From the NCBI GenBank assembly GCA_902702965.1, contig CACRXP010000190.1:363309-427308 (forward strand): a DNA stretch of 64,000 nt. Reading direction: 5' to 3'. Shown one piece after another: positions 1 through 11,109 of the stretch. Origin of the DNA: Spirometra erinaceieuropaei (Eukaryota; Platyhelminthes; Cestoda; Diphyllobothriidea; Diphyllobothriidae). The notes beneath the pieces are model-generated. The model saw only the letters and a list, made by a program, of their open reading frames with translations, did no database searches and was not told the DNA's origin. Within the stretch, counting starts at the first letter, position 1. Every line of letters starts with the position of its first letter. The position numbers and the translations under genes were made by a program.

Positions 1-776
1 AAGGCTGCCGAATTACAATAACTTAGACGGGTGCTGAGAGCTAATGGCTATCCACGCAACGTTGTCAACCAGTGCATGTGCAAACGACACCAGAAACCAA
101 ATCAAGCCTGCGCTAAAGTTTGGCGTGCTCTTTCGTACGTGGCGAACGTCTCGGAAGCCGTCAGTCGACTCCTCGCTCTACTAATCTTTGGGGTTGCACA
201 CAGGCCGGAAGCAACCACCAGGTGCCAAGTCATGAAACCGAAAGACACATTTCTGTGGCAGGAAACGTCAGGAGTCGTTTACCGGATCTGGTTTAATTGC
301 GGATAGAGCAATTACGTTGGAGAAACTGGAAGGTTACTTTGGACGCTCGTGGCTGAACACGTAGCGGCTTTGAGGAGAACAGATGCTAGCATTCAGGTGA
401 CGGCTTATTAGACGATGCCCGGCCATATTTTAAAGTTTCGGTCGGCCAAAATTCTCACAAGAGGGGACGACCACGTGAGCCACGAGCTGCTCGAGTAATG
501 TTTCTCAGAGCCGCAGTCCATCAGCAAGCGCAGTGATCTTCCGTTATCATACTCGGTGCTGAGACATTCCGTGGGCAGGGGATTCAGTCACGTGGGGGGG
601 GGACGCAAATGAGCAGCAGCCCCAATGACAGCAAGCCATACTGTCGGGTAATTATCACGGCATCATCCAATACGAATGATGAGATCGTGAAAATTATCGT
701 TTCGAACGCGGATGCACAAGCCATTGTCGCATCAATTATGCCCCCCAAAAGTGGTCGCGGGAGCCGTAAATTATGA
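1..776 (+). pseudogene. Decayed Penelope-like element (PLE-1): connector plus GIY-YIG endonuclease, 5' end outside window
   Basis: PLEs are retroelements whose single protein joins a reverse transcriptase to a C-terminal GIY-YIG nuclease that nicks target DNA. The frame is open from the window edge apart from an early TAA. It reads through the RT-to-nuclease connector (SYVANVSEAVSRLL, then GVAHRPEATTRCQVMKPKD), a GVVYRIW block (the 'GIY' half) and SNYVGETGR (the 'YIG' half), followed by EPQSISKRSDLP near the end of the domain. In-frame stops are at 304-306, 409-411 and 496-498. A run of G at 594-602 goes with a frame change, after which a family tail with SSNTNDEI ends at TGA 774-776. The same tail recurs near 26.9, 38.7, 47.8 and 55.4 kb. 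Clearly a dead copy. Family assignment is firm; the RT core would lie upstream of base 1. Confidence 0.85.
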
Positions 777-846
777 CACGCATGTGGACTCACAGCAGCT
801 ACGTACTAGAAATACTGCAGTCTTTGTGCCTCCACTACCCTTACTC

Positions 847-921
847 GCGACTGTCTCTGATGATGGGTTCGTGTGATAATCCGAAACGTCGGGCCAATAA
901 ACGTCTTGCTCCAATGATCGC
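847..921 (+). ncRNA. Hammerhead-ribozyme-like motif in the PLE-1 terminus
   Basis: CTGATGA (857-863) is followed by a 5-bp helix II (GGGTT with AATCC), then GAAA (883-886), then CGT...ACG as a very short helix III, then TC with predicted cleavage after 905. GCGA (847-850) can pair with TCGC (918-921) to close helix I around internal loops. This matches the minimal type I hammerheads known from the pseudo-LTRs of PLEs. It is the best-preserved example in the window. The pLTR continues to about 965. Confidence 0.75.
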
Positions 922-965
922 ATCCTCCTCTTCTGAACTACTTCCTGAAACAGGCCTCTTCTCTT

Positions 966-1463
966 CTATCGGCTGACAGAATGTAGAACAGTTCGTCTGC
1001 CCATGCCATGCACTTGACCCGAACCCAAAACACACAAACCAAGATTTCAAACGAAAGGGGTGGGTTGATTACTGTAGAGGCGAATAAACGCAATTCATTT
1101 ACTCGAATATTATTGGTTAGGAGGAAGACTTAAGTGAAGTATGTTTTAAAACCTTTTCTCTTCCGCGGCCAAACCAAAGGCCAACATGCCGCAAGACTTT
1201 GGTCAAAACCGACCTTAGCCGCTGCAGCATAAAAGAGGTCGCATTTGCCCACAATGCCTGAGAGCGGCGGCAGACATCGCCCACGGAACAAGATGAAGAA
1301 ACTCAGGGATCAGCAGCGGACACGATTAAAGAGCGCCAAAATGCACTCTATTTCTTGACAGGCGTTTTGCAGTGGCAAAAGATTAACGAAACACGTATGT
1401 CTGAATTTTTTTTGGCTGGTATCTATGTTGTTCGTTTGGCACGTCATTCATTGTTTGTATACT
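966..1463. other. No recognised feature
   Basis: Downstream flank of PLE-1. I see no coding signal or repeat that recurs in the window. Confidence 0.5.
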
Positions 1464-1640
1464 ACTGACGGCCGGGCGAGGGAGGAGGAGAGAGTGTAGG
1501 TAAATGCTACGCAAGTCTACCGGCACTATAAACCCCTGCGTAAGTCACCGTCCCTGCTCCCATTGCTGCTGCAACTGTGGGGCACACGGTGGACATCATC
1601 GAAACCGATGGTCGAACTGTCACTACTGACGGCCTGGGAG
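1464..1640 (+). repeat. Dispersed repeat R1, copy a
   Basis: Holds a purine-rich block (GGGAGGAGGAGAGAGTG), then GCTACGCAAGTCTACCG, then GTGGGGCACACGGTGGACATC and GGTCGAACTGTCA. The same blocks in the same order recur at 9965-10118, 16668-16835 (reverse) and 17130-17238, and partly at 7455, 8555, 25540 and 32575. No coding capacity is evident and the class is unknown. Confidence 0.65.
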
Positions 1641-3302
1641 TATTACGCGGCTACCTCGCAGTAAGGGATAGACGTCAGCTTCCTGAGCGAGCCCAAAGGT
1701 TTGTTTCGAAGAATGTGCTTTAAGACCGCGCTTCACACTCAGTGGAAATATGGGAAAGCTGCACCTCAGAACACTTACTTCTACTTCAACAATGACTATT
1801 CGTAAATGGTTAAATAAATGAGGAAAGACTCAGGTGCATGGTACACAAATAAAAAATAGTAATATGGAAAAAGTTGAATTTACAGGTTATTGTCCAAAAT
1901 AGGACTTATAAATAGGATCCGGTTTCCGGAAAATCAATGCGTTAAAAAATAAACTTCCAATCGATATTGAGCCAGGTTAAGACGTTTCCAATTGTGATTC
2001 TTAAGGAGAGTTTGCGTGAAACCTAGCTGGTGTTTAATTATCTTGCATATTTTATTATAATTTGGACTTTGGTTCGGTTTACGGGCTAACGAATGAATGC
2101 GAATGGTTAATAGTGTGAGCTTTAAAACCGACTTTGGTGACACCACTGTGAATACACATTTCTTTGGAATCTAACCCTTTTTATGAACAAATGTAATCGA
2201 TGCAATGGACAAGTATCCCTTGAAGCAAGCTTTGCAGTATCATAGGAGTCCACCAATCGATCTTCGAGTGTTCGGCCTACCAGGGTCATATTTTCGCCAT
2301 TTTATAACCGTCTCATGGCAGCTCCAAGATCCCGAGGGAAATCTGAAATTGCTACAGCACACTGTAGCATACATATATTCCTGGACTTCTTGCGACATTC
2401 AGTGGTCACACGAGAGTTTTTTGAATGCATCTACAATGAGTCGGCAACTGAAGCGCATGCAACTGTTGACATCATTTAAAAATGACTATTCACGGATGGA
2501 ATTATGTTTTTAGGAATTTTAGGTCTTCTTGCAAAAGTTACACTTCAGTACTTTTCGCTCAGAACTTCACGTGCGCAATCCCAAAGCGCCTATGCACAAC
2601 CACGTCGCCAAACGTTGCCTGCTATTGTCGCTCTATATCGCACTGCTTGCGTAAAGCAACCTTCAGAAAAAAGACCCCCCAGTATCATTGATCTCAGGTA
2701 CGACTACAGTCCAGAATTCTAAGTACGTTCACACTTTATGCACACCCAAAGCTATACTATGATTGGCTGAGTAGGTAGACATGCAAATAATCCAACCTCT
2801 GCTTCCGTCCCGACCTCACGCAGTGCTTTTTGATCATGTCTGTCTCATCGACTGTCCATGGAAGCTCTTTGCCGAGGGTAAAAAGTGCAGAAGGAATCGG
2901 AAGGAAATGGCCACCCAGCTCAAATCAGGACGAGGCACTGCGTGGATGAAAGGAGGCTTAGAGACCGGAACAAGTTTCCCCCAGGCTAACCTGGACAGGC
3001 GCCATCCGTAGGCCTGACTCAAAAATCCGCCGGCGAGTGGTGAAGTCAAAAGACCTTGCGCTTAACCAGGAGAAGTTAACCATCCTCCGCCTACTTCAGT
3101 GTGGTTGCGAAGAGGGCTGTCAACTTTGGATTGGGTATATGGAAGCCAGTTGGCCATTTGAAGGATAGGCTCGAAGATGGATGTGGTGGTGCGTGCGGCA
3201 CAAACTGACCTCATCATCCAAGTTAACGTCAACGTAAGGTTGGCTATCTCAAGAAATGTCGGCTAGATCGCAGTTGGTAGTCAGGAACGGGGAAGCGGAC
3301 GG
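1641..3302. other. No recognised feature
   Basis: Short frames at 2205-2513 and 2781-3011 have no recognisable domain. Nothing here recurs elsewhere in the window as far as I could see. Confidence 0.45.
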
Positions 3303-3545
3303 CGACCTTAACCCTAATCCTAACCTTAACCCTAACCCTAACTCAACCTTAAACGTTAGCCGTTAACCTTAACAGCAACCCTAGCCCCACCCTAATCGTA
3401 AACGCAACCGTAGCCCTTAGACATAGTCGTAACTGGAAAACCTAACCGCAATACTGGAACCTAATCGTACGTTCAAACCCGAAAACCAAGGCCTAAATCG
3501 GAAACCATTGACTGGTACCCTAATCCTAACCTCAGACGTAAAACG
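3303..3545. repeat. Degenerate interstitial telomere-like tract (CCCTAA-type)
   Basis: Dense variants of CCCTAA/CCTAAC begin near 3305, with almost perfect units around 3320-3350, and decay into single hits (AACCTAA, CCTAATCC) by about 3540. TTAGGG is the usual animal telomere repeat. The irregular spacing and mutations argue for an internal relic, not a chromosome end. Confidence 0.75.
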
Positions 3546-3649
3546 GAACCAAATGGGTCAGATGTGATTATGGGACCCCAAAGAAATAGCATCTGTAAAT
3601 AAACCCTCAGCACTCTGTTATACGGGTCCTCGCTACCTACTACGATCTA

Positions 3650-4622
3650 GCCGAAATGTCAACTGAAATTCCGAAATGCGCTGTCGTTTCGAAAAGATTA
3701 ATTAAGTAGGATTGTAAAATTAATTATTATGCGGCATAATTTTATAACAATCCAGTCACCTCAGGGTGTTGGCATTCGAATAAATATCTTTCCGACTGCA
3801 GGCAAGAACGGTACTCTGCAAAAAATGGCTAAGTAATTTGTATGTTTTTTCACATTGATTTTCTATGCCTCCAAAAGTCCAATTATATTTCATAAAAACA
3901 TACATAGAAAATTCCTTCTTTTGCTCCTTAGGTAGAAAATTACGTTTTCTTTTAATTTTATACCCAAAGAAAGAGTATGATTTGGTTTTCAAAATCGTTG
4001 CTAATTTCCAAATTAGTTTGAAGCCGACCTGCCGTTAAACTTACAATCAGGGTTTCTGAACTACAGACCGTATATTTTCCGCGTACAGAAAAACATACAA
4101 TTCTCTATGGTATTAAAAGGAAACCATATGGAGTTCATAAAATTAAGCACTGGATTTGAGCCATATTGGTAACTTTACCATCCACATTGGAAAATGCATA
4201 AAAATGACGTTTTAGGAGTGGTCATTTCACGGTAGTAAAAAATCTCACTATTAGAAACTTTTTGAAAACCGAATTATACCCTTCCGCCGAGTATAAAATC
4301 GAAAAAAGAAACACGTTTCTACCGAATGAGCAAAAGAATGAATATCTTCGTATATGTTTTCCACAAATATAATCAGCTTTTAAGGGGCATCGAAAATTAA
4401 CTGGAAAAATACATGCTACTTAAGTAGTCATTTTTATAGAGTGCAGTCTGAGCTTGCAGCTGGAAAGAAGTTTGTTCAAAAGCCAGCATTTTGAATTAAT
4501 TGACTTATTACAGAACTATGCTGCAGAGTGATTAGTTTTACAGCCCTACTTAATTAATCTTTTCAAAACGAAAACACATTTCGGAATTTCGGTTGACATT
4601 TCTCTAGTTAGCCCACCTACTG
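3650..4622. mobile_element. Foldback/MITE-like element FB-A
   Basis: Near-palindromic non-coding element. The left arm begins GAAATGTCAACTGAAATTCC. The right arm ends in the complementary order with AGTTAGCCCACCTACTG. The outermost ~25 bp of the left terminus are lost or diverged. The ~250-bp core is in the orientation shared with FB-C, D and H (called forward). No transposase frame exists inside. Confidence 0.85.
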
Positions 4623-4929
4623 CAAGTTCGAAGCACCGATCCTAAATTAGGGCACTAATAGGCAGTCGGGATGTCCACCGGCTGTTCAACCAACCTCCAT
4701 GCAAACGTGTCTGTCCTATACGGTTTAAGTTAGACAGCTTATATTGAGGCGTGAAGCCGTCGAAATCGTTGACTAGTAACTTTCTCGAGTAGGGAGCTCG
4801 GGAGACACAAACAACGGTAGAAATGGAGTCCTTTTCCCGGCCACTGTAAGCATTAATGATCTAAACTCCAAAGAAATCATGCCAGATGTCTCCACACCGA
4901 ACAATCAGAGCTGTCGACATTACTGTTTC

Positions 4930-5046
4930 ATTTGTTTATTTCAATTAAACGGTGAAAACCTCGGCGTCTAGGTGGGATTCGAACCCACAGCAGCAAGAGG
5001 AAGGCTTTAGTACAGCCAACGCTCTAGCCAGCTGAGTCACGAGACC
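4930..5046 (-). repeat. tRNA-derived SINE (SINE1), best copy
   Basis: On the minus strand the head at 5046-4963 carries a pol III A-box-like TGACTCAGCTGGCTAGAGCG and a perfect B box GGTTCGAATCC within a GTGGG/CCCAC T-arm. A 4-bp anticodon stem (GGCT/AGCC) has a 7-nt loop and only 5 of 7 acceptor pairs match, with a long variable region, so it is tRNA-derived but unlikely to be a working tRNA. The body reads on as GAGGTTTTCACCG and AATTGAAATAAACAAATG, with a similar body at the 24.5-kb copy. Confidence 0.7.
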
Positions 5047-5130
5047 ACCGAAAACCGTGATTTTAATCAAATTTAGGTTGCATTAGTCGTCCAGCCTACT
5101 GCATTGCCTGGAATCCACAAAATCTGATAC

Positions 5131-5553
5131 AGCGAGGTGACTGGGCAACGCTATAGAAAGGGACACCACTTACATGTCAGTAGACTGTGGATCGTGTCAT
5201 ATGAGGTTTCATCTTGGCGTACATTTGCGCGCTGTTGCATAAATTACACTGTCAACAACGATTCCTTCCCACGACCTCATAACTTAACTCAAAATCGGTT
5301 ATTTTGTGAAATTCGCTTTGTGTTTATTGTTTAATTACTACTTTCATTTCCATTGTCGAACAATAGCTTAGGATAAGACTTTCGGCATAAACCAGGCAAT
5401 TTCTGTGTTTTCTTTGATTTTGTTAGCCCACTGTCTAGCGTGCTGCCCCACCCATAAAACTCCCTTTACCAGAAATCTCGTATGGCACGATCCACAGTCT
5501 ACTGACAGTTAAGTAGGGTCCTTCTCTATACCGTTGCCGGTGACTGCCCTAGC
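5131..5553. repeat. Inverted repeat with ~85-bp arms
   Basis: The arm at 5131-5216 (centred on GTCAGTAGACTGTGGATCGTG) is nearly the reverse complement of 5467-5553. The ~250 bp between them show no coding signal. It could be two oppositely oriented copies of a small repeat or a separate foldback element. Confidence 0.7.
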
Positions 5554-5639
5554 ATGATTTCCTAAGTAGTCTATCTAAAATCCGCCAAATGACAAACAAG
5601 CTCATGTTATTAATGGATAGTTTGAATGATTTTAAGCAA

Positions 5640-5756
5640 CCTATTTTGACCCATCTGTGTGAAAGTCGATGACTTCGATGGGGTTCAAACCCACGACAGC
5701 AGATGACCGGCTTGAGTAAAGTTAATGTTCCAGCTCTGAAAATGAGCGACCGAATT
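5640..5756 (-). repeat. Degenerate SINE1 copy
   Basis: On the minus strand, CTGCTG then GTGGGTTTGAACCCC reproduces the B-box arm of the 5.0-kb SINE1 copy. About 50 bases upstream is an eroded A box (GCTCATTTTCAGAGCTGG). Confidence 0.5.
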
Positions 5757-7049
5757 CCCTAAGGAGTCAAGTCCAAAGTAACCCCCTACTGGTGAACGCC
5801 GAGCCTTCTCTTGACAGTTGGTTGTTAAATAAAACGAATCCATAGAAGGAGCCTGAATCATTTATTTTGAAATTGACATGAGGATATCGACAACGATGAT
5901 GAGGAAGGGAACCCTCCACCTTAGGATACCTAGCCACCAAGTCATGCAAAATGAACGAACAGCGTTTTACCCGGCGGTATTTAACCGTGTCGTATTCTAA
6001 GCAGTGTCGTGTCTGTGGCGGACACGATCATTTTTTGAAAGAAGAGAGAAAGTTTCCTTCGCGGTTAAGAGCGAGTCATTAAAGTCAGTGGCCAAGCCAT
6101 TCTCTTCTTGGGTTTACGACATGTGAGCTACTGTGCTGCACGCAGACACGTTGACAATTAAAACTTCAGCCAATGGAATTAGAGAATGCAAGGAAATGGA
6201 AGAAGCTTATAATATCTTAATTGGATACTAAGTAGCTTCGTAGACAATGCACACAACGGAGGCATTATTGATCGTGCATAACTGCGCACACATTTGCGTG
6301 GAGCACTTCCGCTGGCTAGAAGACAGGGAATCTATTTGGCAAAAAAGAAAACGCTTGATAGAGCAAACCTAGTAAATGACTGTTGTTTATAATTGTAAGA
6401 TGAATCATGAGTATAGACCAAGTAGAAATCAAAACAGATGATTACTACGAATGTATCGTCCATCAGTCGGCGGCATCCATATGCGGCGGACCCATGCAAG
6501 TGAAGGAACAAGCAAGCATAAGCAAGCAATCAGACGTAGTTCATCAGTTCCTATGTTAAGCCTGCCACTGCGATTAAGCCGGTCAGATAGCGTAGACAGT
6601 TCTGCAAAAAAACCAATTTTTTGAGTCGTTTCCCATAATCTGGAGGAGAGCGATAAACTCGACTCCGCTAGCACATGAATAATGGTACGAGCTGGCAATT
6701 TGACGAGAAGAGAACTGATAGAGCCCCGGGTCTCCTGACAGCAACTCAACAAATAGACAATATCACGCTGTTACCTCACGTTACGCTGGGGGGAACGGAT
6801 GGCACGATTCAGTCCTCAGTCAAAAATAATCCCAGTCAGACCAGCACGCGACCATTGTTAAACAGCGCGACCCCAATCCGATCACAGAGGTATACGGATG
6901 TCCCCTCTTGGCATAGGTTGGCTTCAAACTGCTGTTGTATTGTCATTGTCTCAGGAAATGGGCACTTGTACGCGGCTGAAACCCCAGGCTAATATCTCCG
7001 TCGTCCCAACGATTGCTTGCTTTTATTCTGCGCAAACTTCTGAAAGGCA
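5757..7049. other. No recognised feature
   Basis: Overlapping short frames on both strands between 6430 and 7000 contain no domain I know. No known repeat is seen. Confidence 0.4.
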
Positions 7050-8121
7050 ATCTGTTAAAAAATTCTTCCGTGAAAGAGCTAACTCCCCGTTTCTACGAAT
7101 TAGTAACGAGAGTAAAATTTTTATTTCTGCGTCACCTTCAAACTATAAGGGTTTTCATGTATTTCAGTTTATATTTCTTTTGCCAAGGCTTATGTATTTG
7201 GCAGTCAAAATCTTTACTGTTATATTCCTTGCGCATTAGGAAATACGAAACAGTTGAAATAACATGCGGACCTAGTTTCGAATTCTCCATACATAAATTA
7301 TTGTGAAAGTGCGTATTCCGCAATGATTACGATATCAGTAATATCAAAAATTCGGCTTTTGGACTTTGCGAAAACTTAGCAGTAAGTGTTTACGCCCTCT
7401 ATGGTGGGGTGGTCGTTCGCCGGAGTCCAATATCTACTGTCCTAAAATTATTTTGTCCTCGAATCGAGGTAGGTGACTGGGGGAAGTGTGCGATAAATGC
7501 AGCGCAAGTCTGGGTCACAGACAACCCACGGGTGCTGTCCCCAGTCCGTGTGACATGTGATGGACGTCGCGGCTCGCGATGGTTCAGTTGTCGAGAAAAG
7601 TCAACGTTCCTAAACACAGCAGAAGCCAGGCGAACTGGTCAAACCGATCCCCGCATTCAAGTGTCTTCAGAGTGTATTTCTGAACTAAAAACCATCAAAT
7701 TATTAAGTAACAAACCCACACAACAGAACGAAAATCTCAGAGTCAAAGAGAATTCGCCGCAATGAGCTGCGAGGTTCAGAAATTTTAATTAAGCTTTTTA
7801 CAAGACTATTCTTGAAAAATCGCCTTGACGTGGAAAGTTGCCAGGACTAGTCGAACAACATGTAATTTGAAAACTCCTGTTCATATTTGCAATGGAGTTA
7901 TAAGGACTAAATTAAGTACACACAAGACCGATTGCAGAAAAATATGCCGAATTTGTAAGCTCCACCGGGAAGCTGTGAGTAGCAAACCTGAATACTATGA
8001 GATCAACCAGCAGACTCATTTTTGTACGACCGGAAAGGGAAAATAAAAGTGGTCAATCCCGAAAATAACTACTCACTGCAAAAAGCAACGCAGTTGAGCA
8101 AAACAATTCTTTGAGCCAGCT
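7050..8121 (+). repeat. Tandem duplication, copy 1 (~1.07 kb)
   Basis: Aligns collinearly with 8122-9231 over its whole length. Shared landmarks are the AGCTAACTCC block near the start, TGTATTTGGCAGTC/TGTATTTGACAGTC, the GTGCGATA...CGCAAG block (R1-like, 7455-7620), GATCAACCAGCAGACTCATT and the end block AAAGCAACGCAGTTGAGCAA. Copy 1 lacks about 22 bp near 7655 that copy 2 has. No domain is recognised in its short frames (7409-7765, 7825-8046), and the corresponding frames are not conserved in copy 2, which argues against coding. Confidence 0.85.
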
Positions 8122-9231
8122 GTTAATAAATTCTTCTGTTAAAAAGCTAACTCCTGATATATTACCACACTTCCCCTGGAGGCGTTAGTTTTTAGAATTA
8201 GAAACGAGGGTAAATTTTTAGTTCAGCGTCGCTTTCAAATTATAAGGGTGTTCATGTATAGCAGTTTATATTTCTTTTGTCAAGGCTTATGTATTTGACA
8301 GTCAAATCCTTACTTTGCGCATTAGTGAATACGAAACAGTTGAAATAACATGCCTACCTAGTTTCGAGTTCTCCATGCATAAATTATTATAAAAGTGCGT
8401 GTTCAACAATGAATGTAATATCAGTAATATCGAAAAATTCGATGTCCATAGTTTGCGAAAACTTGGCAGTAAGTGTTTGCGCCCTCTCGGGCGAAGTGGT
8501 CGTTTGCCCGTGTTCAACACCGGCGGTTCCAAATTATCCTGTCATCGAATCAAGGAAGGTGAGTGGGGAAAAGGTGCGATAGGTACAGCGAAAGCCTGCG
8601 TCACAGTCAACTCACCGGTGCTGTCCCCAGTGCGTGTGACATGGGATGGACGTTGCGGCTCGCGATGGTAGAACTGTCGGGAAAAGTCAACGTTTCTTAA
8701 CACAGCAGAAGCGAGGCGAACTGTCCAAACCGACCTCCGTAATCAGTTTTACAACGAATGGTACCAAAGTGTCTTCTGAATGTATTTCTGAACTAGAAAA
8801 CATCTAACAATTAACTAGCAAACTCGCACAACAAAAAGACAATCTCAGAGTCAAAGAGAATCCGCCGCAATGAGCTACGATGTTATGAAAGTTTCATTAA
8901 GCTTTTTACATGACTATTTTTGAAAAATCGCCTTGACTCGAAAGGTTGCCAGGACTAGTCGAACGACATGTCATCCAAAAACATCTATTGCCTATTTTGC
9001 CGTTCATATTTGACATAGAGTTATAAGGATTAAAAGTAAGTACGCACGAGACCGATTGCAGGGTAATTTGCCGAATTTGTGATCTCCGCTGTGTACCTCT
9101 GAGTGGTAAACCTGAATACTATGAGATCAACCAGCAGACTCATTTTTGTACGACCGGAAAGGGAAAATAATAGTGGTCATTCCCGAAAATAACTACTTAC
9201 TGCAAAAAGCAACGCAGTTGAGCAAAACGAG
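8122..9231 (+). repeat. Tandem duplication, copy 2
   Basis: Second unit of the direct duplication starting at 7050. It differs by many point changes and small indels, including ~38 extra bases near 8157-8195 and extra sequence near 8742. The junction at about 8121 is head-to-tail with no unrelated spacer. Divergence shows the duplication is old. Confidence 0.85.
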
Positions 9232-9964
9232 TCGTTGAACCTGCTCAGGAGTTCTCTTTGAGAAACTAAAAAGGAATTAGCAAATGAACAGTTCTGTAGT
9301 GTCCAACCCTGTGTGAGGGAGGCGTAGGTGCTCGCCAAGGGGTTGATCTCATGCTGACTGGCCAATCAGGGTCGCAGAGCAGTCGCCGTTTTCGTGCATG
9401 TCTGTTATTTGTGCTCCCAAAACAGATCGGGCGGGAATGGCGCTGGACCAGTACGGGGGTCAGCTCAAGTGACGGGACGCGTTAATCGGGCTGTGCATCC
9501 ACAAAAAATGACACACACACGGCGGTTATGGTGACACGCCTACGTGCTGGCCAACGGAGCGCCGACAACCTGCGTTCGGTGCCTGCATCAGATGACTGGC
9601 CAGCTCAGAAAGTGATCTGGTACTATATGAGGGAAGCCAGATTGAGGTCGACACTGGGCATTGCGTTGCAACGATATTAAGCGCATATTCCCCACTATAA
9701 ACAACATGATTTGGTGGGCTAAACTTTGTGACGGGATAAGTCGGTCCCTTTTGAAACGAAGAGGCAGGCTGTTTGTGCGGCCTTGGTTGCATTCCCCCCA
9801 GTCGGCTGGGATCCGAGCCGACCAGTTCCCGCCTTTGTGAAAGTCTGGCCGTCAACGCGAGATCCCGAAGTATGTGATGCGCGCGTAGACGGGTTTTTTT
9901 ACCTTAGCCAGTCACCGAATCTAGGCCCAGCCCTGCTACTTCTGATTCTGCATTGACATGGAGC
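9232..9964. other. No recognised feature
   Basis: The minus frame 9526-9855 (109 codons) has no known motif and no recurrence in the window. Confidence 0.4.
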
Positions 9965-10118
9965 TCGGGTGGGAGGGGGAGGGGAGATTATGGTAGGCTG
10001 CTTGAAAGTTTGCCCTCACTATAATTTATTTCATGCGCAAGCCATGGTCCCTGCGCCTACCATGCTGTGGGCACACTACTGACGTCGTCGTTTGCAACGG
10101 TCGAATTGTCGACTGACA
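9965..10118 (+). repeat. Dispersed repeat R1, copy b, with G-rich tract
   Basis: Starts with a G tract (GGGTGGGAGGGGGAGGGG, about 9968-9986) that fits a G-quadruplex pattern. It continues with CATGCGCAAG...GGTCCCTGCGCC, GTGGGCACAC and GGTCGAATTGTC in the order of the other R1 copies. Confidence 0.55.
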
Positions 10119-10559
10119 TTTGGGTCACGGTTGTCTCCGTGTGCGCGCAAGGCAAGATCGCAGGAAGATATGTAAATATGTCCTTTTACGGACGGCCTGT
10201 CAAAGGCGCAGACTGCAAAGACTTTTGTTCATTCCTACTGTCGTCCACAGTCATTATCTCTCTGTCCGCGAAGTCGAATTTGTGGTCCTACTCCAGGGTG
10301 TAGACAGCGATTTAGGACCGCGCACAGTTTGACCAAACGGCCCATTGTGCTTACGTATTCGTGAGCTGATTCGTCGAGCAGCCTGGCGTCGATACTGGCT
10401 TGGAATCTTATGAACTACATCAGATTGCTCATCTATGATAAGTTGGCAACTGATGACCTTTCTAGGATAGCCTTTTCTCGCTGATTGGTCCCGTAGAAAA
10501 CTTTTCGAATAGCTGCATAGCGTTTTCAGCATTTTTTCTAATGTACCCTAGGACATATG
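10119..10559. other. No recognised feature
   Basis: The short overlapping frames at 10067-10532 have no recognisable domain. Separates R1b from the PLE-2 terminus. Confidence 0.4.
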
Positions 10560-10660
10560 TGCATAAGTGAAGAAGAGGAGTCGAGTAAAGAAACACTTTG
10601 GTTATTGTCCTGAGCTTTCAGAATCGTACAGGAGTCCATCGTCAAAGGTGGTAGCAGCAA
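10560..10660 (-). ncRNA. PLE-2 terminus with hammerhead-like core
   Basis: On the minus strand TTGACGA (10645-10639) is followed by a stem-forming stretch, then TGAAAGCTCAGGACAATAA, matching the box order CUGANGA/helix II/GAAA/AATAA of the other PLE termini but with a different helix II and a mutated first base. It belongs to a different PLE family from PLE-1. Confidence 0.5.
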
Positions 10661-11109
10661 CAGAACAAGCGACAGTTATAAGGCATGAAGGCCAAATATC
10701 GACCGACGGCGCAAGATTGGAGGTGACTACGCAAAGCTCTGTACGTCGACGTCAGATCGATAAATCGATCGACTGAGTTCTCCTCCGAGGGCCAGGCTTC
10801 AATCAATTCTCGGCCTGTTTTGTTTCCTGCGTGGGCGACTAGTTCGATGGCTGCGAAGTTGAACTCGTGACCCATTTCGTAGGTGTGGGCGACCACTTGT
10901 GATAAGGCGTCGCCTCGTCGCACAGGCAGCTTATGTTCGTGTATGCGCGAACGGAGCATGCGTCCAGTTTGTCCCGTGTAGTTACAAAACAATTTTGACA
11001 CGGAATGCGATACACTATTCCAGATTGCACAAGACAATAAACAAAGTGTTTCGGTGCTCGACTCTTCTTCACATATGCATACATCTAGGACTCGAAAATT
11101 CGCCTTCAC
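10642..11109 (-). pseudogene. PLE-2 GIY-YIG endonuclease remnant
   Basis: The minus-strand reading gives GIVYRIPCQNCF (GIY half) in one frame, then after a frameshift near 10985 CNYTGQTGRMLRSRIHEHK (YIG half with the conserved Arg and His). It continues through VVAHTYEMGHEFNF and GRELIEAWPSEENSVDRFID, which holds the conserved Glu and the family C-terminus, then TYRALRSHL. Apart from the frameshift the nuclease is largely open. The RT part is missing, as expected of a 5'-truncated retroelement. A distinct family from PLE-1 and PLE-3: the sequence between motifs differs and the terminus is different. Confidence 0.85.

Noticed and set aside
3303..3545. True chromosome end
   Set aside because: Units are irregular and mutated, and ordinary sequence continues on both sides.
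4963..5046. Possible functional tRNA gene on the minus strand
   Set aside because: Two acceptor mismatches, a short anticodon stem, an odd variable region, and related eroded copies with a shared body make a SINE head far likelier.
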